Position numbers and translations under genes: made by a program. Shown piece by piece: positions 1 through 8,338 of a stretch of 52,175 nucleotides of DNA. This stretch comes from Streptomyces sp. NRRL WC-3618 (GTDB lineage: Bacteria > Actinomycetota > Actinomycetes > Streptomycetales > Streptomycetaceae): positions 1 through 52,175 of the forward strand of contig NZ_LGDW01000461.1 in the NCBI RefSeq assembly GCF_001280005.1. The letters are read 5' to 3'. Each line of letters opens with the position of its first letter. Within the stretch, counting starts at the first letter, position 1. The notes under the pieces are model-generated. The model ran no database searches. It saw only the letters and a list, made by a program, of their open reading frames with translations, and was not told the DNA's origin.

Positions 1-18
1 TCGCGGAGGTGCTCCCCC

Positions 19-1503
19 ATGCCCGCGTCCCCCGCCTCCCCCCACTCCCCCGGTTCCCCGCGGCGCCGGCCACGGCCGTCGTCCGGGCGCCCGCGTCCCC
101 CCGTACGGCGGAAAAAGCCCCGTTGGGCCATGCGGGCGGTGACGACGCTGTCCGTCGTGGTGCTCGCCGCGGCCGGCATCGGGCACGCGGTGGTCTCCAG
201 CCTCGACGCCGACATCGCCCGCGTCGATCCCTTCAAGGACATGAAGAACCGTCCGCGGGCCGGTCACGGCATGAACGTGCTGCTGGTCGGCACGGATGGG
301 CGGGACGGGATCAGCGAGGCCGAGCGGCGGCGGTTCCGGCTCGGGGGCACGCCCTGCCACTGCACCGACACGATGATGATCGTGCACATCTCGGACGACC
401 GGGAGCGGGCGAGCGTCGTCAGCCTGCCGCGCGACTCGTACGCCGAGACGCCCCCGCACATCGACCGGACCACCGGGCACCGGCACGGCGGGCATGTCCT
501 CAAGCTGAACGCGGCGTACGCGGAGGGCGGTCCGAACCTCACCGTGCGGACCGTGGAGCACATGACGCATCTGAAGATCGACCACTATCTGGAGATCGAC
601 TTCATCAGCTTCATGAAGACGGTGGACGTGCTGGGGGGCGTCGAGATCTGTACGCCGAAACCGCTGAAGGACTCCTACACCGGCCTCGACCTCACCGCCG
701 GGGAGCATGAGCTCAGCGGCGGGCAGGCCTTGCAGTACGTCCGCTCCCGGCACGCCGACGGGTCGTCCGACCTGGGGCGGATGCAGCGCCAGCAGCGGTT
801 CATGGCGGCGCTCCTCGCCCAGTCCACGTCGTCCGGGGTGCTGCTGAACCCGATGAGGTTCCGGGACATCACCCGGGCGGTGCTCGGGTCGGTGCGGGCG
901 GACAAGGAGTTCGGCACCGGTGAGCTGCTGGACCTCGGGCGGGCCATGCGGACCTTCTCGCCGGCGTCGTCCGAGTTCACGACCGTGCCGATCGGGCGGA
1001 TGGGATACGCCGTGAAAGGCATCGGTTCGACGTTGAAGTGGGACGCGGCGAAGGCGGGGCGGCTGTTCCGGGCGCTGCGGGAGGACGAGCCGCTCGCGGT
1101 GCGCAAGGGCGGGCGCGGGGGCGGGGGCGGCGGGAAGAGCGGAGCGCCGGCGCGGGTGGAGGTGGCGCCGCAGCAGATCCGGGTGCAGGTCGAGAACGGG
1201 ACGCTCACCGCGGGGCTCGGGCGGAAGGTGGACCGGGCGCTGGCCGCGACCGGGTTCCGGACCACTCGGGTGCCGGTGAACGCGCGGGACCGGGAGGCGC
1301 GGGGGACGGTGATCGCGTACGACCCCCGGTGGGACCGCTCCGCGAAGTCGCTGGCGGCGGCGCTGCCGGGGAGTTCGCTGCGGGCGGTGCGGGGGCAGGG
1401 GCCGCTGCTGAAGGTGGTGGTCGGGGCGGACCATCAGGGGGTGCGGAAGGTTCGGGCGGGTGAGTTCGGGGTGAGTACGGGGGATCAGGTGGGGTGCCGG
1501 TGA
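19..1503 (+). CDS. LytR-CpsA-Psr (LCP) family protein with LytR_C domain
   Basis: Membrane-anchored LCP enzyme. The family transfers undecaprenyl-linked glycopolymers onto peptidoglycan. A basic, Pro-rich cytoplasmic tail (residues 1-45) precedes one transmembrane helix (about 46-65). The LCP domain follows with hallmark segments VLLVGTDGRDG, DTMMIVHI and SLPRDSY, plus the conserved Arg in QALQYVRSRHADG. A Gly-rich linker near residue 370 leads to a C-terminal LytR_C domain (about 385-480), whose role is not well defined. GGAGG at 5-9 sits nine bases ahead of the ATG at 19 and supports this start. Length (494 aa) is usual for LCP plus LytR_C. It is followed at 1638 by a second LCP gene that lacks LytR_C, so the two may divide work on different polymers (inference). 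Confidence 0.92.
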   Translation: MPASPASPHSPGSPRRRPRPSSGRPRPPVRRKKPRWAMRAVTTLSVVVLAAAGIGHAVVSSLDADIARVDPFKDMKNRPRAGHGMNVLLVGTDGRDGISEAERRRFRLGGTPCHCTDTMMIVHISDDRERASVVSLPRDSYAETPPHIDRTTGHRHGGHVLKLNAAYAEGGPNLTVRTVEHMTHLKIDHYLEIDFISFMKTVDVLGGVEICTPKPLKDSYTGLDLTAGEHELSGGQALQYVRSRHADGSSDLGRMQRQQRFMAALLAQSTSSGVLLNPMRFRDITRAVLGSVRADKEFGTGELLDLGRAMRTFSPASSEFTTVPIGRMGYAVKGIGSTLKWDAAKAGRLFRALREDEPLAVRKGGRGGGGGGKSGAPARVEVAPQQIRVQVENGTLTAGLGRKVDRALAATGFRTTRVPVNARDREARGTVIAYDPRWDRSAKSLAAALPGSSLRAVRGQGPLLKVVVGADHQGVRKVRAGEFGVSTGDQVGCR

Positions 1504-1637
1504 AACCTGGTCTGTGATGGCTACCACCCCGGTTCGGCCGCACACCTGGGCGATTTGTGTCAGCTTCGCAACAGCCGTGCCCCTAAATTCCATCGACCCT
1601 TGTAAAGGGCATGGTCCGGCACTGCACACTGGTCCGC

Positions 1638-2951
1638 ATGAACGATTGGCCCGACGCGTGGTCCGACGACAACCGCAACAACCGCTACGGACGCGGCAGC
1701 GCGAACGCACAGCCCGAGAGTGCGCGCGTGATGCGGCAGGTCCAGCGCGGCCAGGGCGGCCCGAATCCCGCCGCCCCGCCGTACGGCGGGGTTCCGCAGC
1801 AGCAGCCGTACGCCGGTGATCAGAGCCAGGACCCGTACGGGAACGGGAACGGCTTCGACAGCGGCTACAACACCGGCCAGGTCTACGGCGGCGCACAGAG
1901 CGCCGGCGGGCCGGGCGGCGGGCCGGGCGGGCCCGGCGGCATGGCGAGCGCCCGTGGTGCGCGCCCCGCCCCGAACTGGCGGGCGCGCATCAAGTGGACC
2001 GCGATCACCGTGGCCTCCCTGCTGGTCGTGGTGTCCGTCGGTACGTACTTCTGGGCCGACGGCAAGCTGAACCGCGAGGTCGACCTGTCCAAGGTCATCG
2101 ACCGGCCGGACGGCGGCGAGGGCACGAATTATCTGATCGTCGGTTCCGACAGCCGCGCGGGCATGTCGGCCGAGGAGAAGAAGGCGCTCCACACCGGCTC
2201 CGCCGAGGGCAAGCGCACGGACTCGATGATGATCCTGCACACCGGCGACAACGGCCCGACGCTCGTCTCCCTCCCCCGTGACTCGGACGTGGAGATCCCG
2301 ACGTTCGTCGGCTCCGAGTCCGGCAAGACGTACAAGGGCACCGGCAGGCACACCAAGCTGAACGCGGCCTACGCCACGGACGGCCCCGAACTCCTCGTCC
2401 GTACCGTCGAGTTCAACACCGGTCTGCGCATCGACCACTACGTGGAGATCGGCTTCGCCGGCTTCGCGAACATCGTGGACGCGGTCGGCGGCGTGGACCT
2501 CACCATCCCCAAGGGCGGGATGAAGGACACGAAGTCCGGCGCCAACTTCTCGGCGGGCGAGCAGACCCTCAACGGCAAGCAGGCCCTGGCCTTCGTCCGT
2601 ACCCGGTACGCCCTCGCGGGCAGCGACCTCGACCGTACGAAGAACCAGCAGAAGTTCCTCGCGGCGCTGGCGAGCCAGACCGCGACGCCGGGCACGATCC
2701 TGAACCCGTTCAAGCTGTACCCGACGATGAGCGCGGGCCTCGACACCCTGATCGTCGACAAGGACATGGGCCTGTTCGACCTGGCCGACATGTTCTGGGC
2801 GATGAAGGGCGTCACGGGCGGCGACGGCACGTCCATGAACATGCCGATCTCGGGCTCGACCGGCGGCAACCTCGTCTGGAACAAGACGAAGGTGAAGACG
2901 CTGGTGACCGAGCTGAAGAACGACGACAAGGTCACGGTCTCCGGCAACTGA
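1638..2951 (+). CDS. LytR-CpsA-Psr (LCP) family protein
   Basis: Second LCP phosphotransferase of the window (437 aa). It has a long Gly/Gln/Asn-rich cytoplasmic N-terminus, one transmembrane helix (WTAITVASLLVVVSVGTYF) and an LCP domain with YLIVGSDSRAG, DSMMILHT, SLPRDSDVEIP and QALAFVRTRYA. These are the family's polyprenyl-phosphate and metal-binding segments. Unlike its upstream paralogue it ends just after the LCP domain. An in-frame ATG at 1611 exists, but the protein beginning MNDWPDAW at 1638 matches the usual start of Streptomyces homologues, so I prefer it; no strong ribosome binding site decides the matter. Expected role is wall teichoic acid or glycan ligation outside the membrane. 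A long perfect hairpin follows the stop. Confidence 0.9.
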   Translation: MNDWPDAWSDDNRNNRYGRGSANAQPESARVMRQVQRGQGGPNPAAPPYGGVPQQQPYAGDQSQDPYGNGNGFDSGYNTGQVYGGAQSAGGPGGGPGGPGGMASARGARPAPNWRARIKWTAITVASLLVVVSVGTYFWADGKLNREVDLSKVIDRPDGGEGTNYLIVGSDSRAGMSAEEKKALHTGSAEGKRTDSMMILHTGDNGPTLVSLPRDSDVEIPTFVGSESGKTYKGTGRHTKLNAAYATDGPELLVRTVEFNTGLRIDHYVEIGFAGFANIVDAVGGVDLTIPKGGMKDTKSGANFSAGEQTLNGKQALAFVRTRYALAGSDLDRTKNQQKFLAALASQTATPGTILNPFKLYPTMSAGLDTLIVDKDMGLFDLADMFWAMKGVTGGDGTSMNMPISGSTGGNLVWNKTKVKTLVTELKNDDKVTVSGN

Positions 2952-2958
2952 GCACCGC

Positions 2959-3001
2959 ACGCGAGTGCGCCCCTGCCCGACGGGCAGGGGCGCACTCGCG
3001 T
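2959..3001. terminator. Perfect 21-bp hairpin between convergent genes
   Basis: Arms 2959-2979 and 2981-3001 are perfect reverse complements around one central base. The hairpin lies between the LCP stop (2951) and the acyl-CoA dehydrogenase stop (3013). No T-run follows, as is usual in Streptomyces. It probably acts as a bidirectional terminator. Confidence 0.8.
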
Positions 3002-3012
3002 GTCCGGGGCTG

Positions 3013-4170
3013 TTACGGCAGGTTGCGGGCCATCACTATCCGCTGGACCTGGTTCGTGCCCTCGTAGATCTGCGTGATCTTGGCGTCGCGCATCATGCGC
3101 TCCACCGGATAGTCACGCGTGTAGCCGTAGCCGCCCAGCAGCTGGACCGCGTCCGTGGTGACCTCCATCGCCACGTCCGACGCGAAGCACTTCGCCGCCG
3201 CGCCCTGGAAGGTGAGGTCGCTGTCGCCGCGCTCGGACTTCGCTGCGGCCTGGTACGTCAGGGCGCGGGCGGCCTCGATCTTCATCGCCATGTCGGCGAG
3301 CATGAACTGGATGCCCTGGAAGTCGGCGATCGGCTTGCCGAACTGCTTGCGCTCCTTGACGTACCCCTTGGCGTAGTCGAGGGCGCCCTGCGCGATGCCC
3401 AGGGCCTGCGCGGCGATCGTGATCCGGGTGTGGTCCAGGGTCTTCATCGCGGTGGCGAAGCCGGTGCCCTCCTCGCCGATGATGCGGTCGGCCGGGATGC
3501 GGACGTTGTCGAGGTAGACCTCGCGGGTCGGGCTGCCCTTGATGCCGAGCTTCTTCTCCGGGGCGCCGAAGGAGACGCCCTCGTCGGACTTCTCGACGAC
3601 GAACGCCGAGATGCCCTTGCTGCGCTTGGTGGGGTCGGTCACGGCCATCACCGTGTAGTACTCGGACTCGCCCGCGTTGGTGATCCAGCGCTTCACGCCG
3701 TTGAGGACCCAGAAGTCGCCGTCGCGGACCGCCTTCGTCTTCATGCCGGCCGCGTCCGAGCCCGCGTCGGGCTCCGAAAGGCAGTACGAGAACATGCCGT
3801 CGCCCTTGGCGAGCGGCGTCATGTACTTCTTCTTCAGCTCCTCCGAGCCGGACAGGATCACCGGGAGGGAGCCGAGCTTGTTGACGGCCGGGATCAGCGA
3901 CGAGGAGGCGCACACCCGCGCCACCTCCTCGATCACGATCACCGTCGCCAGCGCGTCCGCGCCCGCGCCGCCGTACGACTCGGGTACGTGCACGGCGTGC
4001 AGGTCGGCCGCGACCAGCGCGTCGTGTGCCTCCTGGGGGAAACGGGCTTCCTCGTCCACCGCGGCGGCGTACGGCAAGATCTTCGCCTCGGCCAGGGAGC
4101 GGATCGCGTCACGGAGCATGTCGTGCTCCTCCGACGGGCGGTACAGGTCGAAATCAGCCGATCCGGCCAA
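3013..4170 (-). CDS. Acyl-CoA dehydrogenase (short/branched-chain type)
   Basis: FAD-dependent enzyme (385 aa) introducing the alpha,beta double bond into acyl-CoA, with electrons passed to ETF. The three domains are in order: helical N-terminal, beta middle domain with FSYCLSEPDAGSD and RWITNAGESEYY (flavin and substrate contacts), and C-terminal helical domain with RKQFGKPIADFQGIQFMLAD. The catalytic base is Glu370 in QIYEGTNQVQR, the position used by short-chain and butyryl-type enzymes. Length is standard. It stands alone, divergent from the sugar dehydrogenase at 4407. Substrate chain length cannot be read from sequence; fatty acid or branched-chain amino acid degradation is likely. Confidence 0.93.
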   Translation of the reverse strand: MAGSADFDLYRPSEEHDMLRDAIRSLAEAKILPYAAAVDEEARFPQEAHDALVAADLHAVHVPESYGGAGADALATVIVIEEVARVCASSSLIPAVNKLGSLPVILSGSEELKKKYMTPLAKGDGMFSYCLSEPDAGSDAAGMKTKAVRDGDFWVLNGVKRWITNAGESEYYTVMAVTDPTKRSKGISAFVVEKSDEGVSFGAPEKKLGIKGSPTREVYLDNVRIPADRIIGEEGTGFATAMKTLDHTRITIAAQALGIAQGALDYAKGYVKERKQFGKPIADFQGIQFMLADMAMKIEAARALTYQAAAKSERGDSDLTFQGAAAKCFASDVAMEVTTDAVQLLGGYGYTRDYPVERMMRDAKITQIYEGTNQVQRIVMARNLP

Positions 4171-4406
4171 GGTCTCTCACGCTCCAAAGACGCTGTGTGA
4201 CTGACGCTAACTACCGTTAAGTAACCCAAATTTTAAGGGCCTGTCCCCCGCACTGATACGTGACCTTGGCGACAGGGAGAGACCTTGAAGGGAATCTGCC
4301 CGGTGCGGGGCGCCGAAACGCCCCGACTATGCTCGCCATCGCACGGACGACCACCCCCGCAGGCCGTACACCAGGCCGCGCCCGCAGGCATACCCCAGGA
4401 GCACCC
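4171..4406. promoter_or_regulatory. Divergent promoter region of the acyl-CoA dehydrogenase and sugar dehydrogenase genes
   Basis: The spacer holds a conspicuously AT-rich stretch at 4206-4236 (TAACTACCGTTAAGTAAC followed by AAATTTTAA) in otherwise GC-rich DNA. TAAC and GTTA half-sites suggest a regulator site for the leftward gene. I could not assign a named operator. Confidence 0.3.
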
Positions 4407-5750
4407 ATGGCTCTCAAGATCACCGTGATCGGCACCGGATATCTCGGCGCCACCCACGCCGCCGCCATGGCCGAGCTCGGTTTCGAGGTGCTGGGCCTCG
4501 ATGTCGTCGAGGAGAAGATCGACCTGCTGCGGCGCGGGCAGGTCCCCATGTACGAGCCCGGGCTCGAGGAGTTGCTGCGCAAGCACGTCGCCGGGATCGA
4601 GGGGTCCACCGGGCGGCTGCGCTTCACCATGGACTGGGCCGAGGTCGCCGCGTTCGGCGACATCCACTTCGTCTGCGTGAACACCCCGCAGAAGCACGGC
4701 GAGTACGCCTGTGACATGTCGTACGTCGACGCCGCGATCGAGTCCCTCGCCCCGCACCTCACCGCCCCCGCCCTGGTCGTCGGCAAGTCGACCGTGCCCG
4801 TCGGCTCGGCGGACCGGCTCGCCCGCACGATCTCCGGGCTGGCACCGGCCGGCGCGGACGCCGAGCTGGCCTGGAACCCGGAGTTCCTGCGCGAGGGCTT
4901 CGCCGTCCAGGACACGCTGCACCCCGACCGGGTCGTGGTCGGCGTACGGAGCGAGCGGGCCGAGAAGCTGCTGCGCGAGGTGTACGCCACCCCGATCGAG
5001 GAGGGGACGCCGTTCGTCGTCACCGACTTCCCGACCGCGGAGCTGGTGAAGACCTCCGCGAACTCCTTCCTCGCCACCAAGATCTCGTTCATCAACGCGA
5101 TGGCGGAGGTCTGCGAGGCCGCCGACGGGGATGTGGCGAAGCTGGCCGAGGCGATCGGGTACGACGACCGGATCGGCAGCAGGTTCCTGCGGGCCGGGAT
5201 CGGGTTCGGGGGCGGCTGTCTGCCGAAGGACATCCGGGCGTTCATGGCGCGCGCGGGCGAGCTGGGCGCGGACCAGGCGCTGACCTTCCTGCGCGAGATC
5301 GACTCGATCAACATGCGCCAGCGCGGCCAGATGGTGGAGCTGACCCGGCAGGCACTGGGCGGCGGCCCGTTCCTCGGGAAGCGGATCGCGGTGCTCGGCG
5401 CCACCTTCAAGCCCGACTCGGACGACGTCCGTGACTCGCCGGCCCTCAACGTTGCCGGGCAGATACACCTCCAGGGCGGCCAGGTGACGGTGTACGACCC
5501 GAAGGGCATGGACAACGCGCGACGACTCTTCCCGACGCTCGCGTACGCCGACACGGCCCTGGAGGCCGTCCGGGGCGCCGACGCCGTACTGCACCTGACG
5601 GAGTGGCGGGAGTTCCGCGAGCTGGACCCGGCGGCGCTGGGCGAGGCGGTGGCCCACCGGCTCGTGCTGGACGGGCGCAACGCTCTCGACCCGGAGGTGT
5701 GGCGGCGGGCCGGGTGGACGTACCGGGCCATGGGGCGCCCGACCGCCTGA
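4407..5750 (+). CDS. UDP-glucose/GDP-mannose family 6-dehydrogenase
   Basis: NAD-dependent four-electron oxidation of a nucleotide sugar to its uronic acid (UDP-glucose to UDP-glucuronate is most likely). The N-terminal Rossmann fold begins ITVIGTGYLGATHA. The catalytic cysteine is Cys271 in FGGGCLPKD, with the conserved Lys in ELVKTSANSFLATKISF. The C-terminal UDP-binding domain has KRIAVLGATFKPDSDD. The frame is open from 4260, but ATG 4407 with AGGAG at 4397-4401 gives the canonical N-terminus MALKITVIG (447 aa). It is a single gene; its product could feed cell-wall or exopolysaccharide synthesis. Family membership is sure; the exact sugar is not. Confidence 0.92.
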   Translation: MALKITVIGTGYLGATHAAAMAELGFEVLGLDVVEEKIDLLRRGQVPMYEPGLEELLRKHVAGIEGSTGRLRFTMDWAEVAAFGDIHFVCVNTPQKHGEYACDMSYVDAAIESLAPHLTAPALVVGKSTVPVGSADRLARTISGLAPAGADAELAWNPEFLREGFAVQDTLHPDRVVVGVRSERAEKLLREVYATPIEEGTPFVVTDFPTAELVKTSANSFLATKISFINAMAEVCEAADGDVAKLAEAIGYDDRIGSRFLRAGIGFGGGCLPKDIRAFMARAGELGADQALTFLREIDSINMRQRGQMVELTRQALGGGPFLGKRIAVLGATFKPDSDDVRDSPALNVAGQIHLQGGQVTVYDPKGMDNARRLFPTLAYADTALEAVRGADAVLHLTEWREFRELDPAALGEAVAHRLVLDGRNALDPEVWRRAGWTYRAMGRPTA

Positions 5751-6287
5751 CGGAGGCTGAGGGAGGCTGAGGGAGCCTGACGGCCGCTGAGCGCTTTTTT
5801 GCGGCTGCGCTCTTGCGGTCTCGTTTTCCGGTCGCGTTCTTGCGGCCGAGTTCTGAGGTCGCGCTCTTGCACTCACCTGAAACTCGGGACTTCGCCGAAA
5901 TTATCCACGTCGGTGGATTCCGGTGCGGCCGCATTCCGCGAGGCCGCGACAGACCAGGCGTCAAGGCTCGGTCCGTGGGGCACGGGTCGCCCGGGGACTG
6001 GGGCGACCGGCCTGCGTGTCGACATATGCCATCTCCCCAGAATCCCCAGAACTGGTTCGAATTCCATTCGAGCGGCGTGTGGGAATTGCTGCACATCGGC
6101 ACGAATTCTCCACCGTCGCATTGCGCGTATTGACAACGTTCTCGACCCATCTCACAGCCGGGGCACCTTCGAAAGAGAGGTGGGCAACAGGCAGTTAACT
6201 GGCGCGTAGCCACGCCGAATCCACACCACCCTCCAATGGTCCGCATTCACCGACCGGAATGACCGGACCATGCCAGGGAGAGTGATC
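5751..6287. other. 537-bp gene-free stretch with degenerate 14-bp repeats
   Basis: I see no credible gene here. At 5755-5780 the motif GGAGGCTGAG is reiterated, followed by a T6 run at 5795-5800 that may end transcription of the sugar dehydrogenase. About five imperfect 14-bp units of the form TGCGGTCGCGTTCT follow at 5800-5870. A single DnaA-box-like TTATCCAC sits at 5901-5908, and an isolated TTGACA at 6130-6135 could be a -35 element for the next gene, though no good -10 follows. Confidence 0.4.
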
Positions 6288-6995
6288 ATGCCCTTGTTCC
6301 GCAGGGCGAATTGGCCGAGGGACCATCGTGACGAGTTCGTCGCGGGGGCTCTCGTCGGGGCGGTGGTGATCGTGCTCGGCTACGCGTCGGGCATCGGCGC
6401 GTCCACCGCCTCCGGCGGCGCCGAGGCCGCCGCTCCCCCGCCGTCGTCGCCCTCGGCCACGGCACCCCCGAACATCGCCCCGGGCGACTCCGGCGCCCAG
6501 TCGCCGGGCAGCGGAACGGGTGGTGTGGGTGGTGACACCGGCGGCTGGACCGGCCAAGTGCCCGTGGGAACCGGGGAGTTGCCCGTGTACGGCGGCACCG
6601 GCTCCGGAACTGGAACCGGGGGTCACCCGGGCCATGCCGGGCACGGCACCTCACCCTCCCCGACGCCCACCCTTCCGCCCGCCACCTCCCCCTCCCCCGC
6701 CCCCTCCTCGTCGCCGTCCCCCTCCGGCTCCGAGCCGCCCACCGACGACGCCACCTGCGCCGACGGTGAGGTACGGCTCGTGGCGCCGCTCCTCACCGGT
6801 GTCACCCAGCCCCTGTTCGGCCTCCTCAACGGCACCGACGGCAGCGGTACGGACGCCACCGGCACGGACGACGACATGACCCCCGAGCCGACGGCCTCCC
6901 CGTGCGTCGGGCTCGCCCCTCTCTCCGGTCTGCTCGGCGGCTCCTCCTCGTCTCCTTCCCCCTCCGCGTCCCCGCTGTCGGAGGCCACCCCGTGA
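6288..6995 (+). CDS. Pro/Ser/Thr/Gly-rich membrane-anchored or secreted protein of unknown function
   Basis: Not a family I recognise. The 235-aa product has a short basic N-terminus, one hydrophobic segment (FVAGALVGAVVIVLGYASG, about residues 22-40), and then a long low-complexity extracytoplasmic region rich in Pro, Ser, Thr and Gly. Two cysteines stand out, in DDATCADGEV and ASPCVGLAPL, perhaps forming a disulfide. GGGAG lies ahead of the ATG at 6288, preferred over the ATG at 6270. Its stop overlaps the GTG of the copC-copD fusion by four bases (GTGA). It is therefore probably cotranscribed and translationally coupled with the copper genes, which is the only hint of function. Confidence 0.7.
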   Translation: MPLFRRANWPRDHRDEFVAGALVGAVVIVLGYASGIGASTASGGAEAAAPPPSSPSATAPPNIAPGDSGAQSPGSGTGGVGGDTGGWTGQVPVGTGELPVYGGTGSGTGTGGHPGHAGHGTSPSPTPTLPPATSPSPAPSSSPSPSGSEPPTDDATCADGEVRLVAPLLTGVTQPLFGLLNGTDGSGTDATGTDDDMTPEPTASPCVGLAPLSGLLGGSSSSPSPSASPLSEATP

Positions 6996-8311
6996 CCCGC
7001 CTCCGCACCCTCCGCACCCTCTTCCCGCTGCTCCTCGGCGCCCTTCTCCACGGCCTGGTCGGCGCGGTCCCGGCCGCGGCCCACACCGAACTCGTCAGTT
7101 CCGCCCCGAAGGACGGCGCGCGCCTCGCCAAGGCCCCCGATCACCTGACCCTCACCTTCGACGAGCCCGTCGACCCCACCGAAGTCCGCGCCATGACCCT
7201 CGACGGTGACCGGCTCCCCGTGACCCGCGCACCGCACGGCACCGGCGACTCCGTGCGCATCGCCACCGGTGGACCGGCGAACGGCACGCTCTCCGTCGTC
7301 TGGTCCGTCGTCGACATGGAGGACGGCCACGCCTCCTCCGGCCGGCTCACCTTCGCCGTCGGCACGGCCCCGAGCACCGCGGCCGTCCACGGCGCCCAGG
7401 ACCGCGGCGACGAGGCCGCCGCCCCTTCCCCCTCGCCCCTGGTGCGGAAGGGCCTCGTCGCCGCTCGCTGGATGGGGTATCTCGCGCTGGCCGTGTTCGT
7501 CGGCGGGCTCGCCTTCGTCGCGCTGCTGTGGCCGCGCGGCGCGGAGGAACGCCGGGCGCGGGCGCTGCTCGCGCTGGCCTGGGGCTGCGGACTGCTGTCG
7601 ACGGTCGCGGGCATCGGGCTCCAGGGCGCGTATGTCTCCTTCGGCGGTCTGCGGGACGCGCTGCGCCCGGCCTCGTACACCGAGGTGCTCACCACCGAGC
7701 CCGGTGTCGCGCTCGCCGCGCGCGGACTGCTGTGGGTGCTCGCGGCGGTGGTGCTGAGCGCGCTGCTGCAGGGCGGGGCCCTTACCTCACGCTCCCCCGG
7801 CTGGCGCGTGGGCGCCCTCGCGGTGGCTCTCGGGCTGCTGCGGTCGACCGGTATGCGAGGGCACGACTCCGAGGGCAGCGAGCCCACTTGGGGCGCCGTC
7901 GCCGACCTCGTCCATCTGCTCGGGGCAGCCCTGTGGACCGGCGGCCTGGTCATGCTGACGGTGGCCGTGCTGCCGCGTCGCCGGCCCGCCGAACTGGCGT
8001 CGGTGGTGCCCGGTTACTCGCGGCTCGCCGCTGTCTCGGTCGCCGCGATCGTCGGCGCCGGGCTGGTGCTCGCCTGGCAGGTCGTGGGGTCGTACGACGC
8101 CCTGCTGCACACCTCGTACGGGCAGTTGCTGCTGGTCAAGGCTGCCGTGCTCGGGGGCGTCCTGGTGGCCGCCCAGTGCAGCCGCCAGTGGGTGCGCACC
8201 CGCCTCGATCTCGCCGTGCTGCTGCGCGGCGAGGCCGCCACCGTGCGGCCCTTCGGTTACTCGGTCGCGGCCGAGACGGGGCTCGTCCTCGTCGTCGATC
8301 CCGGCCAGTGA
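6992..8311 (+). CDS. CopC-CopD fusion, copper resistance/uptake protein
   Basis: Fusion of a periplasmic-type CopC copper-binding domain to a CopD membrane domain (439 aa). After a signal peptide the mature end begins at HTELVSSAPKDG, where the N-terminal His is the usual Cu(II) ligand; ESxPxxG-like and DMEDGHASSGRLTF segments of CopC follow. About eight hydrophobic helices form the CopD part, containing LHLLGAALWTGGL-type (here VHLLGAALWTGGL) and SYDALLHTSYGQLLLVK motifs. GTG at 6992 overlaps the previous TGA. The C-terminus is odd: it stops at VLVVDPGQ within the last helix, and the usual VNSP-like ending appears in another frame just downstream. Copper import or handling is expected; direction of transport is unproven. 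Confidence 0.9.
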   Translation: MTRLRTLRTLFPLLLGALLHGLVGAVPAAAHTELVSSAPKDGARLAKAPDHLTLTFDEPVDPTEVRAMTLDGDRLPVTRAPHGTGDSVRIATGGPANGTLSVVWSVVDMEDGHASSGRLTFAVGTAPSTAAVHGAQDRGDEAAAPSPSPLVRKGLVAARWMGYLALAVFVGGLAFVALLWPRGAEERRARALLALAWGCGLLSTVAGIGLQGAYVSFGGLRDALRPASYTEVLTTEPGVALAARGLLWVLAAVVLSALLQGGALTSRSPGWRVGALAVALGLLRSTGMRGHDSEGSEPTWGAVADLVHLLGAALWTGGLVMLTVAVLPRRRPAELASVVPGYSRLAAVSVAAIVGAGLVLAWQVVGSYDALLHTSYGQLLLVKAAVLGGVLVAAQCSRQWVRTRLDLAVLLRGEAATVRPFGYSVAAETGLVLVVDPGQ

Positions 8312-8338
8312 ACTCCCCCTGAAAACCTAGGAGTTGCT

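Noticed and set aside
1560..2960. Long minus-strand open frame opposite the second LCP gene
   Set aside because: It is a GC-skew shadow. The plus strand carries an unmistakable LCP domain and the minus product is compositionally biased without motifs.
5901..5908. DnaA box TTATCCAC as a sign of a replication origin
   Set aside because: It is single, with no box cluster, dnaA or dnaN gene nearby.
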